Below, one piece after another: positions 15,124 to 22,570 of a stretch of DNA of 64,000 nucleotides. The position numbers and the translations under genes were made by a program. Positions within the stretch are counted from its first letter, which is position 1. Each line of letters opens with the position of its first letter. The notes under the pieces were generated by a model that made no database searches, had not been told where the DNA came from, and saw only the letters and a program-made list of their open reading frames with translations. This stretch comes from Bacillus sp. ISL-18 (lineage in GTDB: Bacteria; Bacillota; Bacilli; Bacillales; Cytobacillaceae). The stretch lies in the NCBI RefSeq assembly GCF_018613415.1, contig NZ_JAGGQG010000030.1:62001-126000 (forward strand), read 5' to 3'.

Positions 15124-15846
15124 TTATTCAAGCGCATTAATTTCAACTAAATCCCAAGAGGTAATAATCCCTAGGGGCTTTTCGCTCTGGTCCCCTGTTT
15201 CCGTTAGGATGACCGCTTCTAATTTTTTATTTTTCTGATGATACTCTTCAAAGATCTCTTCCACTACAAACATATCTGTTTCCTGACCTACAAATTCAAC
15301 CGAAAGAGGCGGATTGAACGAATATAGGTCTTTTACCCTTACTTCATCTAAATAAACCGTATTTTCGACCAAATTTTGAGAAAACCATTGAATGATTCCT
15401 TCAGCTGTTAACAGCCATTTATATCCACTTTGATTGTATATTGGATAAACAGAATACCTTTTACGGTTAATGACCGTAAGAATATCCTTTAATTTTGCAT
15501 CTTCTAGATAATAAAATACGGGTTTCGTAGCAATCGAAAGGGCTGTCCTTGGTTCATTAATCTTGGAAGCGATCATTTCAATTTGTTCGACAACGCTCAT
15601 ATGTGGTTCCGCGATATAAAACCCTGGTTCCACTTTGTCATGAACGATGGAGTTTCTAAGTCGGCCGTATATTTTTAAATCATCATAATGTTTTCTAATG
15701 ATGGCATGGATCGGAAAACCGATTCTAAGTAATTCCGTGTATTTAGTCGTTTTTGCATGTTTAATATTTTTTTGCAGCCAAGTATGGATTTTATTAAAAG
15801 CCACTTCAAAACGTTCAGATAATTCATTATCGGTTCCTGTTGTCAT
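15124..15846 (-). CDS. CBS-domain protein
   Basis: 240 residues. The N-terminal 95 are helical (NKIHTWLQKNI, YGRLRNSIVHD), like small HEPN-type helical bundles with RxxxxH-like RNSIVH. Two CBS repeats follow: TKPVFYYLEDAKLKDILTVINRKRYSVYPIYNQSGYKWLLTAE (about 105-150) and VRVKDLYSF...DMFVVEEIFEEY...GIITSWDLVEI. CBS pairs usually sense adenine nucleotides. The combined RNSIVH motif and CBS pair is noteworthy, but the HEPN reading is inference. GAGGGG precedes the ATG. Single gene with its own promoter region. Confidence 0.7.
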   Translation of the reverse strand: MTTGTDNELSERFEVAFNKIHTWLQKNIKHAKTTKYTELLRIGFPIHAIIRKHYDDLKIYGRLRNSIVHDKVEPGFYIAEPHMSVVEQIEMIASKINEPRTALSIATKPVFYYLEDAKLKDILTVINRKRYSVYPIYNQSGYKWLLTAEGIIQWFSQNLVENTVYLDEVRVKDLYSFNPPLSVEFVGQETDMFVVEEIFEEYHQKNKKLEAVILTETGDQSEKPLGIITSWDLVEINALE

Positions 15847-15915
15847 ATTAAAACCCCTCTTTTCTGTCTTATTTTATAGGTATGTTTCCTATTATTTCTT
15901 CATAAAACCCAAAAT

Positions 15916-15953
15916 AAAAAAGGAGGAGTCCTAAAGAACTAGGAACTCCTGCG
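15916..15953 (-). terminator. Terminator
   Basis: AGGAGTTCCTAG / CTTTAGGACTCCT imperfect stem, then CTTTTTTATTTT on the minus strand; follows the riboswitch-controlled gene. Confidence 0.75.
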
Positions 15954-15988
15954 TTAATGGTCATTTATCTAGTTTTATTCTCTATTGA

Positions 15989-16198
15989 TTACAGGTTTAA
16001 TAGAGTCCTGCGTTTTTTTCGATCATAACGTTCTAAAGCAACTAAAAATAATTTTCTTTTCATTAATTCCTGTTCTAAACTTCTTAGGTTTTGGTCCCAT
16101 TTATTCAATATACTTACTACATATGCCTCTACTATATTTTCGTCGCTAGCTTCCTCCCATTCTATCTCCAGTTCCTTTTCCCAAGTAAGAGCAATCAA
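15989..16198 (-). CDS. 69-residue orphan protein under c-di-GMP riboswitch control
   Basis: No family is recognised. The acidic N-terminal half (EKELEIEWEEASDENIVEAYVV) and basic C-terminal half (QELMKRKLFLVALERYDRKKRRTLL) look like a small helical, possibly dimeric, regulatory protein. The start is TTG 16198, eight bases after AGGAGG. A GEMM-I aptamer and a hairpin masking that AGGAGG lie directly upstream, so synthesis should respond to cyclic di-GMP. Own terminator downstream; no other gene in the transcript. GEMM riboswitches in Bacillaceae usually govern motility, adhesion or exopolysaccharide genes, so a lone 69-residue target is unusual. Confidence 0.75.
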   Translation of the reverse strand: MIALTWEKELEIEWEEASDENIVEAYVVSILNKWDQNLRSLEQELMKRKLFLVALERYDRKKRRTLLNL

Positions 16199-16203
16199 AA
16201 TAT

Positions 16204-16232
16204 AAGCCTCCTAAAATAAATTCTATTTTAGG
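16204..16232 (-). promoter_or_regulatory. Hairpin sequestering the Shine-Dalgarno site (riboswitch expression platform)
   Basis: On the minus strand GCCTAAAATA pairs with TATTTTAGGaGGC, burying the AGGAGG of the 69-residue gene. The GCC at its 5' end is also the 3' side of the last aptamer stem (GGC TGAGCT GCC), so the two structures could exclude each other. There is no T run, so control is likely at translation. Direction of the switch is not determined. Confidence 0.55.
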
Positions 16233-16318
16233 CAGCTCAGCCATCATAGTGTGAAACCTTAGACCTGTAGCTTTGCGTCCCAATCTTTCGAGTGGTTTGC
16301 CTTTATCTATTAAATGTT
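16230..16318 (-). promoter_or_regulatory. Cyclic di-GMP-I (GEMM) riboswitch aptamer
   Basis: The minus strand reads AAAGGCAAACC-ACTCGAAAGATT-GGGACGCAAAGCTAC-AGGTCTAAGG. These are the conserved GGCAAACC, GAAA tetraloop, GGGACGCAAAGC and GGxCUAA blocks of the class I c-di-GMP riboswitch, followed by the second stem (TATGATGGC...GCC). It lies between a sigma-A promoter and the 69-residue gene. Confidence 0.85.
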
Positions 16319-16335
16319 TTAACTAATTAAAGTAA

Positions 16336-16365
16336 ATTATATTACATTTATTTCAAAGGTTACAA
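16336..16365 (-). promoter_or_regulatory. Promoter of the riboswitch transcript
   Basis: Minus-strand TTGTAA (16360-16365) and TATAAT (16336-16341) with an 18-base spacer, just upstream of the GEMM aptamer. Confidence 0.6.
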
Positions 16366-16535
16366 AATAAAATAACACAAATTTCGACATTGCGGAAGAT
16401 TCGAAAGGTCAAGGACACCGGTTCAAAAAGGAAATACTTTCCATGTTTGTAATCAGAATTTTTATTTGTGCAAATTAATAGTATTGAGCTTATAGTAAAT
16501 TATGATATTATTTAAAAAAAGAAAGGGGTTATCAA

Positions 16536-17066
16536 ATGAATACAACATATTCGCCAACAGCATCAACGAAAACAAGAGCGCTAGTCATCAATGCACTTTT
16601 CATCGCATTAACCCTAGTTGCGACCATGTTTATCAACGTAAAGCTCCCAATCATGAGTAACGGAGGCCTAATCCATCTAGGTAACGTACCTCTTTTTATA
16701 GCCGCTTTGGTTTATGGTAAAAAAACAGGAGCCATCGCAGGTGCTTTTGGAATGGGCTTATTCGATCTCATCTCTGGTTGGGGAGCTTGGGCACCGTTTA
16801 CCTTTATCATCGTAGGGGCAATGGGCTTTGTCGCCGGCCTTATTGCTGAAAAGGTACCGGGGAAAAGAGCGATTGTCTTTTCACTTGCAGTTTTTGTTGC
16901 CCTGATTATCAAAATCGTCGGCTACTATTTTGCTGAGGTAATCCTTTATGGAAATTGGATTCAGCCACTCGGCTCCATCCCTGGCAACTTTTTGCAAGTC
17001 GCCCTCGCTGGTATCATTGTCGTTCCTCTTATAGGACGCTTACAGAAACAAGCTGGACAGAAATAG
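16536..17066 (+). CDS. ECF transporter S component
   Basis: 176 residues, about six membrane segments. RALVINALFIALTLVATMFINVKLP (15-39) followed by GGLIHLGNVPLFIAALVYGKKTGAIAGAFGMGLFDL is characteristic of small substrate-binding subunits (PF07155 group) of energy-coupling factor vitamin transporters. The substrate cannot be fixed: no TPP, FMN or preQ1 riboswitch was found in the leader. TTGAGC and TATTAT, 16 apart, sit upstream of AAAGGGG and ATG 16536. The ECF energising module is not in the window, consistent with group II sharing. Confidence 0.8.
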   Translation: MNTTYSPTASTKTRALVINALFIALTLVATMFINVKLPIMSNGGLIHLGNVPLFIAALVYGKKTGAIAGAFGMGLFDLISGWGAWAPFTFIIVGAMGFVAGLIAEKVPGKRAIVFSLAVFVALIIKIVGYYFAEVILYGNWIQPLGSIPGNFLQVALAGIIVVPLIGRLQKQAGQK

Positions 17067-17130
17067 AAACAGTGGTTCTCTGATGGAATACCCGTTTTCG
17101 GAAGTGTGAAACCAAATATAAGTAAGTAAA

Positions 17131-17172
17131 TTAGCAAAGTCAATTATTAAATAAATTGACTTTGCTTTTTTT
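17131..17172 (+). terminator. Terminator of the ECF S component
   Basis: AGCAAAGTCAATT / AATTGACTTTGCT stem followed by TTTTTTT. Confidence 0.9.
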
Positions 17173-17202
17173 CTTTAACCACCATCTTTAATATACTCCG
17201 AA

Positions 17203-17240
17203 CAAAAAAGAAGCTGACCTTGCTTAGCAGCTTCTTTCCT
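17203..17240 (-). terminator. Terminator of the carbonic anhydrase gene
   Basis: AAAGAAGCTG / CAGCTTCTTTTTT stem on the minus strand immediately after the stop codon. Confidence 0.9.
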
Positions 17241-17241
17241 G

Positions 17242-17919
17242 TTAGTGATAGGCAAGTCCACAAGAACAACGATTTTTCCCAAGTAAAACGTGATAAGATG
17301 CCGGAAATTCCTGATTGACTCTTTGGACTTCCATCGCGAATTCCCTGCTATCCTCTGGTACTGGGGAAAGGGCATCCGCTTTTGCTTGGGTGTCAATATT
17401 AGATCCAGGTGGAACGAAACGATTCGGTGGAATGCGTACGCCATTTGTTACGACCGCATTATAGGAAATAAACGAGCCTTTTCCGACAATGGCATTATAA
17501 ACAATGGCATTAAAGCCAACAAATACCTTGTCCCCAATAAAACAAGGACCATGAACAAGAGCTCGATGGGCAATGCTCACTTGATTTCCAATGTAAATCG
17601 AAAAGCTTTTCGGTCCGACCGAAATTTTTCGATTCAATAAACCATGTAAAATGACTCCATCTTGGAGATTGGTATTGGACCCTATATAAAATGGGGTTCC
17701 TTCATCAGCACGTATACTAATGTTTGGGGCAACATACACATTATTTTTAATCGTAACGTCCCCAATTACACTGGAAAATTGACTAATAAAAGCTGTTTTA
17801 TCAATAGTAGGAAAGCGTGGAACAGGATTAAAAGAGGTAATCGGATTGGAGCTGATAAATGGTTTAAAACAGCAGTCTGAATGGTTATTTGATGATGACT
17901 CTGAATGGTTTTTTTTCGC
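17242..17919 (-). CDS. Gamma-class carbonic anhydrase-like protein, damaged or unusual start
   Basis: A left-handed beta-helix hexapeptide protein. Numbering from the first in-frame GTG (17739), zinc ligands fit H32 (VILHG), H58 and H63 (AHRALVH, the H-x4-H spacing of gamma carbonic anhydrases). Homology-like sequence runs further upstream in the same open frame (CCFKPFISSNPITSF...FSSVIGDVTIKNN), so GTG 17739 would cut off the first coils. No ATG/GTG/TTG exists between that point and the TGA at 17920-17922. A TTG (TTG AGC GAA) just beyond it would be in frame if the A8 run (T8 at 17909-17916) lost one base. Likely a homopolymer frameshift, real or artefactual. Confidence 0.7.
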   Translation of the reverse strand, partial: AKKNHSESSSNNHSDCCFKPFISSNPITSFNPVPRFPTIDKTAFISQFSSVIGDVTIKNNVYVAPNISIRADEGTPFYIGSNTNLQDGVILHGLLNRKISVGPKSFSIYIGNQVSIAHRALVHGPCFIGDKVFVGFNAIVYNAIVGKGSFISYNAVVTNGVRIPPNRFVPPGSNIDTQAKADALSPVPEDSREFAMEVQRVNQEFPASYHVLLGKNRCSCGLAYH

Positions 17920-18030
17920 TCAAGAAAACACGTTCTTTGCATTCTAATGTTATAGAATTATCGGATGCAAAAAGGCTGCGTATGAAATGGACAAGTGGTT
18001 AAATAATATATATTTATTTACTCTTCCAAT

Positions 18031-18061
18031 TACAAAAAGGCCACCACACAGTGACCTTTCG
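18031..18061 (-). terminator. Terminator of gdhA
   Basis: AAGGTCAC / GTGGCCTT stem followed by TTTTTG on the minus strand. Confidence 0.8.
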
Positions 18062-18099
18062 TTGTTGATTTGTACTTTCCATCAACTCATTACTAGATC

Positions 18100-19482
18100 T
18101 TAGATAACACCCTGCTCAATCATGGCATCCGCTACTTTTACAAAACCAGCTATATTGGCACCAACCACAAGATTTCCTGGCGCATCATAATCTTTTGATG
18201 CTTTCAAACTCTTATAATAGATTTCTTTCATAATGTCTTGTAATTTAGCATCCACTTCTTCTAGTGTCCAAGCAAGCCTTGCACTATTTTGTGCCATTTC
18301 TAACGCGGAGACTGCCACCCCGCCGGCATTAGCAGCTTTGCCAGGCGCAAATAAAACATGATGCTCCATAAAAATATCGACAGCTTCTTGAGTGGAAGGC
18401 ATGTTTGCCCCTTCGCCGACGGCCTTTACTCCATTCGAAACTAACATTTCTGCTGCTTCCTTGTTTAACTCATTTTGTGTTGCACATGGCAAAGCAATAT
18501 CGCATGGGATGGCCCAGATTCCTGAACATCCTTCTTGGTAAATAGCTTCCGGATGGTGGGCCACATATTCAGAAATTCTTTTATTCTCCACTTCTTTTAA
18601 TCGTTTGACGGTCTCTAGGTTTATTCCGTTTGGATCAAACACATAGCCGCTGGAATCACTGCAGGCAACCACTTTTGCACCAAACTGACTAGCTTTTTCG
18701 ATCGCATAAATCGACACATTGCCTGAACCAGAAACGACTACTGTGCTTCCGTTAAAGCTTAATCCCTGACTTTTTAGCATTTCTTCTACAAAGTAAACCG
18801 TTCCATATCCTGTTGCTTCTTTCCGGCCCAAGCTTCCTCCATACCCAATGCCCTTTCCAGTCAGTACACCCGCCTCATAGGCGCCTTTTAATTTTTTATA
18901 TTGGCCAAACATATAACCAATCTCTCTAGCTCCTACTCCAATATCTCCTGCAGGAACATCGATATCTGGTCCGATATGACGGCTGAGTTCGGTCATAAAG
19001 CTTTGACAAAAACGCATGATTTCAAAATCCGATTTCCCTTTTGGATCAAAATCCGATCCGCCTTTGCCACCGCCTATTGGCTGACCTGTTAAAGAGTTTT
19101 TAAGAATTTGTTCAAACCCGAGAAATTTAATAATGCTTGCGTTAACGGAAGGGTGAAATCTTAGTCCGCCCTTGTAGGGTCCAATTGCATTACTAAATTG
19201 AACACGATAGCCACGATTCACGTGTACCTTCCCTTGATCATCCACCCAAGGAACCCGAAAGGAAATCAATCTCTCTGGTTCAATTAGCCTTTCTAGAACG
19301 GCTTGTTTCATATAAATTGGTTTTTTAACAAGGGCAGGTACTAAAGAATCAAGTACTTCTTTAACCGCCTGCTGGAACTCCCCTTCATTTGGATTACGCT
19401 GTTGAACACTTTTATATAAACGATTTACATACTCTTTCACAATTTCTGTTTGATTCTCTTCCACCTTTTCCAACATTTTCAT
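18100..19482 (-). CDS. gdhA: Glutamate dehydrogenase
   Basis: 460 residues, the length of the hexameric NADP-type enzyme that aminates 2-oxoglutarate. GPYKGGLRFHPSVN (101-114) and PIGGGKGGSDFDPKGKSD (135-152, catalytic Lys140) are the substrate-site signatures; VVVSGSGNVSIYAIE is the Rossmann fingerprint of the coenzyme domain. TAGGGG precedes ATG 19482. It is transcribed divergently from a gltC-like LysR gene, which probably regulates it; a T-N11-A palindrome lies in between. Confidence 0.95.
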   Translation of the reverse strand: MKMLEKVEENQTEIVKEYVNRLYKSVQQRNPNEGEFQQAVKEVLDSLVPALVKKPIYMKQAVLERLIEPERLISFRVPWVDDQGKVHVNRGYRVQFSNAIGPYKGGLRFHPSVNASIIKFLGFEQILKNSLTGQPIGGGKGGSDFDPKGKSDFEIMRFCQSFMTELSRHIGPDIDVPAGDIGVGAREIGYMFGQYKKLKGAYEAGVLTGKGIGYGGSLGRKEATGYGTVYFVEEMLKSQGLSFNGSTVVVSGSGNVSIYAIEKASQFGAKVVACSDSSGYVFDPNGINLETVKRLKEVENKRISEYVAHHPEAIYQEGCSGIWAIPCDIALPCATQNELNKEAAEMLVSNGVKAVGEGANMPSTQEAVDIFMEHHVLFAPGKAANAGGVAVSALEMAQNSARLAWTLEEVDAKLQDIMKEIYYKSLKASKDYDAPGNLVVGANIAGFVKVADAMIEQGVI

Positions 19483-19592
19483 TTTGTTCAGCCCCTAATG
19501 TAGTTAAAATGAGAAAATTCCCTTTTCTTAAATGTGTTTTCATTTTATAATTTTATAATTGATAGTTTCAATATGAATTTCCGATGAAACCA

Positions 19593-19607
19593 ATGCGTAA
19601 AACGCAT
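19593..19607. promoter_or_regulatory. LysR-type operator between gdhA and gltC-like gene
   Basis: ATGCGTAAAACGCAT is a perfect inverted repeat with the T-N11-A core of LysR-type sites, just ahead of the regulator's ribosome site. A second, looser pair (GTTTCA / TGAAAC) lies nearby at about 19565-19590. Autoregulation and control of gdhA are inferred. Confidence 0.55.
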
Positions 19608-19625
19608 GAATGGGAGGGATTACAA

Positions 19626-20537
19626 TTGGAGACGCGGCAAATTCACTATTTCCTAGAAGTCGCAAAACGAGAGCATGTAACCGAGGCCGCGGATGCCCTG
19701 CATGTTGCCCAGTCTTCTGTTAGCCGGCAAATTTTCAATTTAGAAGACGAATTAGGGGTCGAACTTTTTATACGTGAGGGAAGAAGGGTTAAGTTAACCC
19801 CATTAGGGAGAATTTTCTATGAACGGATGAAACAAGTGTGGAACATGATGGAGGATGCCAAGCGAGAAGTAGAAGAATACTTAGACCCTGAGAAAGGGAC
19901 CGTTCGAATTGCTTTCCCGATTAGTATGGCCGCTCATACCTTGCCTTCAATTATTTATGCTTTCCGGACTCGATACCCCGAAGCTAAATTTCAAATGAGC
20001 AATGCTCTATATTATGATTTAATTGATGGTGTGATCAATGGTGAATTTAATTTGGCCATGATGGCCCCGATGCCCAATCAGGAAAAGGAACCAAAAATTA
20101 AAGGAGCGACACTGTTCACTGAAAATATTGTTGCCCTCATCCCTCTCCATCATCGATTTGCTGATCGGAAATCGATTAGGTTACGGGACTTACGCGAGGA
20201 CCCGTTTTGTGTCCTTCCTGAGGGTTTTGTCTTTCGCGAGCAAGTGGTCCAGGCATGTCATGATGCTGGTTTCAATCCACAAATCACCTTTGAAGGCAAA
20301 GATATCGATGCCTTAAAAGGGCTCGTCTCAGCAGGTTTAGGTGTGGCATTAATGCCCGAGATGACATTGATCGATAACACGCCTAGGTCTACTGTCATTG
20401 TCCCCCTATCTGACGCAAATCTGACCCGGACTGTTGGTGTGATCTATCCAACCCAACGAAAACTGCTCCCGACGGAGAAATTGTTTTATGATTTTCTGCT
20501 TGAAACGTATGAAAGATTAAATCAGTTTCGATCGTAA
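19626..20537 (+). CDS. LysR-family regulator, GltC-like
   Basis: 303 residues from TTG 19626, where METRQIHYFLEVAKREHVTEAADALHVAQSSVSRQI forms the usual LysR winged HTH directly at the N terminus; GGGAGGGA lies six bases upstream. The linker EYLDPEKGTVRIAFP and effector-domain LKGLVSAGLGVALMPE strongly resemble B. subtilis GltC, which senses 2-oxoglutarate/glutamate balance. Divergent from gdhA rather than from gltAB, so it probably tunes glutamate dehydrogenase. An upstream ATG (19584) lacks a ribosome site. Confidence 0.85.
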   Translation: METRQIHYFLEVAKREHVTEAADALHVAQSSVSRQIFNLEDELGVELFIREGRRVKLTPLGRIFYERMKQVWNMMEDAKREVEEYLDPEKGTVRIAFPISMAAHTLPSIIYAFRTRYPEAKFQMSNALYYDLIDGVINGEFNLAMMAPMPNQEKEPKIKGATLFTENIVALIPLHHRFADRKSIRLRDLREDPFCVLPEGFVFREQVVQACHDAGFNPQITFEGKDIDALKGLVSAGLGVALMPEMTLIDNTPRSTVIVPLSDANLTRTVGVIYPTQRKLLPTEKLFYDFLLETYERLNQFRS

Positions 20538-20611
20538 AGGATTAATTAAATTCAAGTACTTACCCATACAAAGGTGGGAAAAGGGATCATGGACTCAAAT
20601 TTCTAAGCAAC

Positions 20612-20630
20612 AGAACCGTCCCCATGCTTC
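20612..20630 (+). repeat. 19-bp REP-like motif, single copy
   Basis: AGAACCGTCCCCATGCTTC is identical to both arms (one inverted) of the element at 63108-63165. Located after the gltC-like gene, 20 bases before its terminator. Confidence 0.7.
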
Positions 20631-20650
20631 CCAAGGGTAAAAGGCACAAG

Positions 20651-20696
20651 AACTACTAACAAAACATACTTTGTTAGTAGCGGTTACTCTTTTTCA
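20651..20696 (+). terminator. Terminator of the gltC-like gene
   Basis: CTACTAACAAA / TTTGTTAGTAG stem, then a short spacer and CTCTTTTTC. Confidence 0.7.
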
Positions 20697-20736
20697 TTTT
20701 CCATGATTTTTATTCATTACTTGTTGGAGGCTAATG

Positions 20737-21204
20737 ATGCAAAAAAGAATTATTAATAATTTGGTGATCAATGGAATTGCTGTAAATTCGATTGATACAT
20801 CTTCGGGGATTTTTGTGGGTATCAATAATGTAAATAACTGGTCTTCCTGTCGAAAAAATAATCATGGTTTTGGCTCTGTTTCTAATTCCTTGGTCTCTAC
20901 AAATTTTAGCTTAGTTATTGATAATGATGTCATTGACACCCCAATCGAAAATAATGCTGTGACTTACATCGATGGCAGACAGGATATCAACAACATTGAA
21001 GTGACTGAAATAAATGTCAACTCATTAGATTCTAACGCAGCCGTTTCCGTTGGCGAAAATCTGTTAAATGGATGGAGTTCACATGGAAAACGGAATGATG
21101 GAACAGGCAGATCGACTGGTATTAGTCAGAATAAATCTAACACCAGTATCGTGATTGACAATGATTTAATGGACTGTCAAATTTACGATAACCTAAAAGT
21201 TTAA
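20737..21204 (+). CDS. Small paralogue family protein with two VGxN repeats (probable spore protein)
   Basis: 155 residues. The motif of this locus appears twice: AVNSIDTSSGIFVGINNVNNW...RKNNHGFGSVS (about 15-50) and INVNSLDSNAAVSVGENLLNGW...KRNDGTGRSTG (about 92-128), each followed by a hydrophobic (V/I)IDND(V/L) strand. The pattern recalls the short beta-rich GerP/spore-coat proteins (SSS-(I/V)-F-(Q)-I-G) but is not identical to any I can name. TTGGAGG lies six bases before the second of two ATGs. First gene of a two-gene unit that ends at a terminator after 21479. Role unknown. Confidence 0.65.
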   Translation: MQKRIINNLVINGIAVNSIDTSSGIFVGINNVNNWSSCRKNNHGFGSVSNSLVSTNFSLVIDNDVIDTPIENNAVTYIDGRQDINNIEVTEINVNSLDSNAAVSVGENLLNGWSSHGKRNDGTGRSTGISQNKSNTSIVIDNDLMDCQIYDNLKV

Positions 21205-21233
21205 AATATTTCACTATAATAGGGGTGATTTCT

Positions 21234-21479
21234 TTGGCCATGCCTGTAGCCGTCGGGGCAATCAACGTAAATTCATTAAATACAAACGCTACCGTATCCG
21301 TAGGAGAAAATCAACTGTCTGGCTGGTCTTCCCATCGGAAGACGAACAATGGAGTTGGTATTCAAGTAGGAATCTTTGCAAATTCTTTAAATTACACGAT
21401 TATCCTTGACAATGACCTAGCTGATGCGCAAATGCTCGATCCAGATATTATTCCTGGAGTTCAGACTCAGGCTCTTTAA
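21234..21479 (+). CDS. Small VGEN-motif paralogue (probable spore protein)
   Basis: 81 residues from TTG 21234, six bases after AGGGGTG. AINVNSLNTNATVSVGENQLSGW...RKTNNGVG is nearly a copy of the second repeat of the preceding gene, and the (I/V)I(L/D)DND(L)AD tail is also shared, indicating recent duplication. Thirty bases separate the two genes. A strong terminator follows. Confidence 0.65.
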   Translation: MAMPVAVGAINVNSLNTNATVSVGENQLSGWSSHRKTNNGVGIQVGIFANSLNYTIILDNDLADAQMLDPDIIPGVQTQAL

Positions 21480-21506
21480 GTTTATACTTTAAGAGCCTTT
21501 TTTTAT
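21469..21506 (+). terminator. Terminator
   Basis: AGGCTCTTTAAG / CTTTAAGAGCCT stem then TTTTTTT; overlaps the stop codon of the preceding gene. Confidence 0.9.
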
Positions 21507-21604
21507 TTATTCATACCAAGTTATTTTCACCTTTTTAGCATTACCTTTAACAAAAGTACATATGGTTAACTATAGATTAGTAGTTCGGTAAGGAGATTTT
21601 GCAT

Positions 21605-22006
21605 GTGGTAAAACCTCTTTTTCACTCCCAAGTCAAGCAGATGTTAGGAGCAGACTTCTCGGAATTATTGCAGGAACTCTCCCCCTTTGTTGAACCAAGG
21701 ATCGACATATACGAAGCAAATCGGAACTATGTGCTTTCCGTTGATTTAGCAGGAGCCAATAAGCAGGATCTCTCTGTAAAATGGCAGAATCATACCATAA
21801 TGATTGAAGGAACCATTAACCATCCTCATCCTGGGGAAAGTATTCAAGTAATTAGGCGGGAACGTTTTTACGGTACTTTTATAAGGGAGATTTCCATTCC
21901 TGAAAAATGTGATCTCGAACAACTTCAGGCTGTTTTTGAAAAAGGAATTTTATTGATAACCATCCCATTTAAAAATAGTAAGGAGAACAATCATGACATC
22001 GATTAA
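21605..22006 (+). CDS. Hsp20 / alpha-crystallin protein (CotM/CotP-like)
   Basis: About 133 residues. The alpha-crystallin domain runs from PRIDIYEANRNYVLSVDLAGANKQDLSVKW (about 38-67) to FYGTFIREISIPEKCDLEQLQAVFEKGILLITIP. The final GIL-L-I-T-I-P matches the domain end but the C-terminal I-x-I/V tail is short. In Bacillus this family includes the spore coat proteins CotM and CotP. GTG 21605 has better spacing from AAGGAG than TTG 21599. It starts a second transcription unit and overlaps the next gene by 14 bases. Confidence 0.8.
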   Translation: MVKPLFHSQVKQMLGADFSELLQELSPFVEPRIDIYEANRNYVLSVDLAGANKQDLSVKWQNHTIMIEGTINHPHPGESIQVIRRERFYGTFIREISIPEKCDLEQLQAVFEKGILLITIPFKNSKENNHDID

Positions 22007-22175
22007 ATATGGTTCGTTAACAATTGCTAACATAAGTAATTCTTCTGGCTTATTTGTGGGAACAAACCTTCAAAAGGGACGGAAAAACGAAATGGTGGTC
22101 AATCAAGGATTTGGCACTATCCAAGGAAAAAATAGAGTCAAATCTAATACTGGAATGGTAGAGAAACGCTCTTAA
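21993..22175 (+). CDS. 60-residue VGTN-motif paralogue
   Basis: TSIKYGSLTIANISNSSGLFVGTNLQKG...VNQGFGTIQGKNR carries one copy of the locus motif (hydrophobic strand, SSG-x-FVG-x-N, then NxGFGxIxG). AAGGAG lies inside the 3' end of the Hsp20 gene and the two overlap by 14 bases, implying translational coupling. Closest in wording to the first repeat of the gene at 20737. Confidence 0.65.
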   Translation: MTSIKYGSLTIANISNSSGLFVGTNLQKGRKNEMVVNQGFGTIQGKNRVKSNTGMVEKRS

Positions 22176-22188
22176 AAAGGAATGGGGT

Positions 22189-22554
22189 TTGATGGATCAA
22201 ACAAATATTCTAGGAAAAATCGATGAATTGTTCGAAAAAATTAACCATCTTGAGAAATCCCTCCAAGAGAAAAGCACTCCACCTATTATTGTAAAAATGG
22301 ACGTCAAGGACCTTCATTTACAGGAATTAAAACTTGAGGAACTTGTCTTTCACCTAGATAAACTGGATATTAAAGAATTAAGTGGAATGTTAAACCTTGG
22401 AAATACTTTCTCTCCCGTCGTCCACCGCAAACCCATGCCGAAAAAGCGTGCTGCTGAAGAGAATCAAACGAAAAAGGAAGATAAACAAAAAGGCAAAACG
22501 CAAGATATTGAAGTTAACATAAATGGAAAACAAGTGCCTTACACCATCAAATAG
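22189..22554 (+). CDS. Charged coiled-coil protein of the VGxN locus
   Basis: About 121 residues. It starts with a coiled coil (DELFEKINHLEKSLQEK), then PPIIVKMDVKDLHLQELKLEELVFHLDKLDIKELSGMLNLGN, a leucine-rich segment that could form a beta-helical or amphipathic ladder, and a very lysine-rich linker ending IEVNINGKQVPYTIK. TTG 22189 or ATG 22192 may start; both follow AAAAAGGAATGGGG. Resembles GerPC in being the coiled-coil member beside small beta proteins, but homology is not established. Confidence 0.6.
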   Translation: MMDQTNILGKIDELFEKINHLEKSLQEKSTPPIIVKMDVKDLHLQELKLEELVFHLDKLDIKELSGMLNLGNTFSPVVHRKPMPKKRAAEENQTKKEDKQKGKTQDIEVNINGKQVPYTIK

Positions 22555-22570
22555 GGAAAGGATGTTGGAA

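Noticed and set aside
16380..16535. Vitamin riboswitch in the leader of the ECF S component
   Set aside because: No TPP, FMN, preQ1, cobalamin or THF consensus blocks; only a small GGAAA/TTTCC hairpin.
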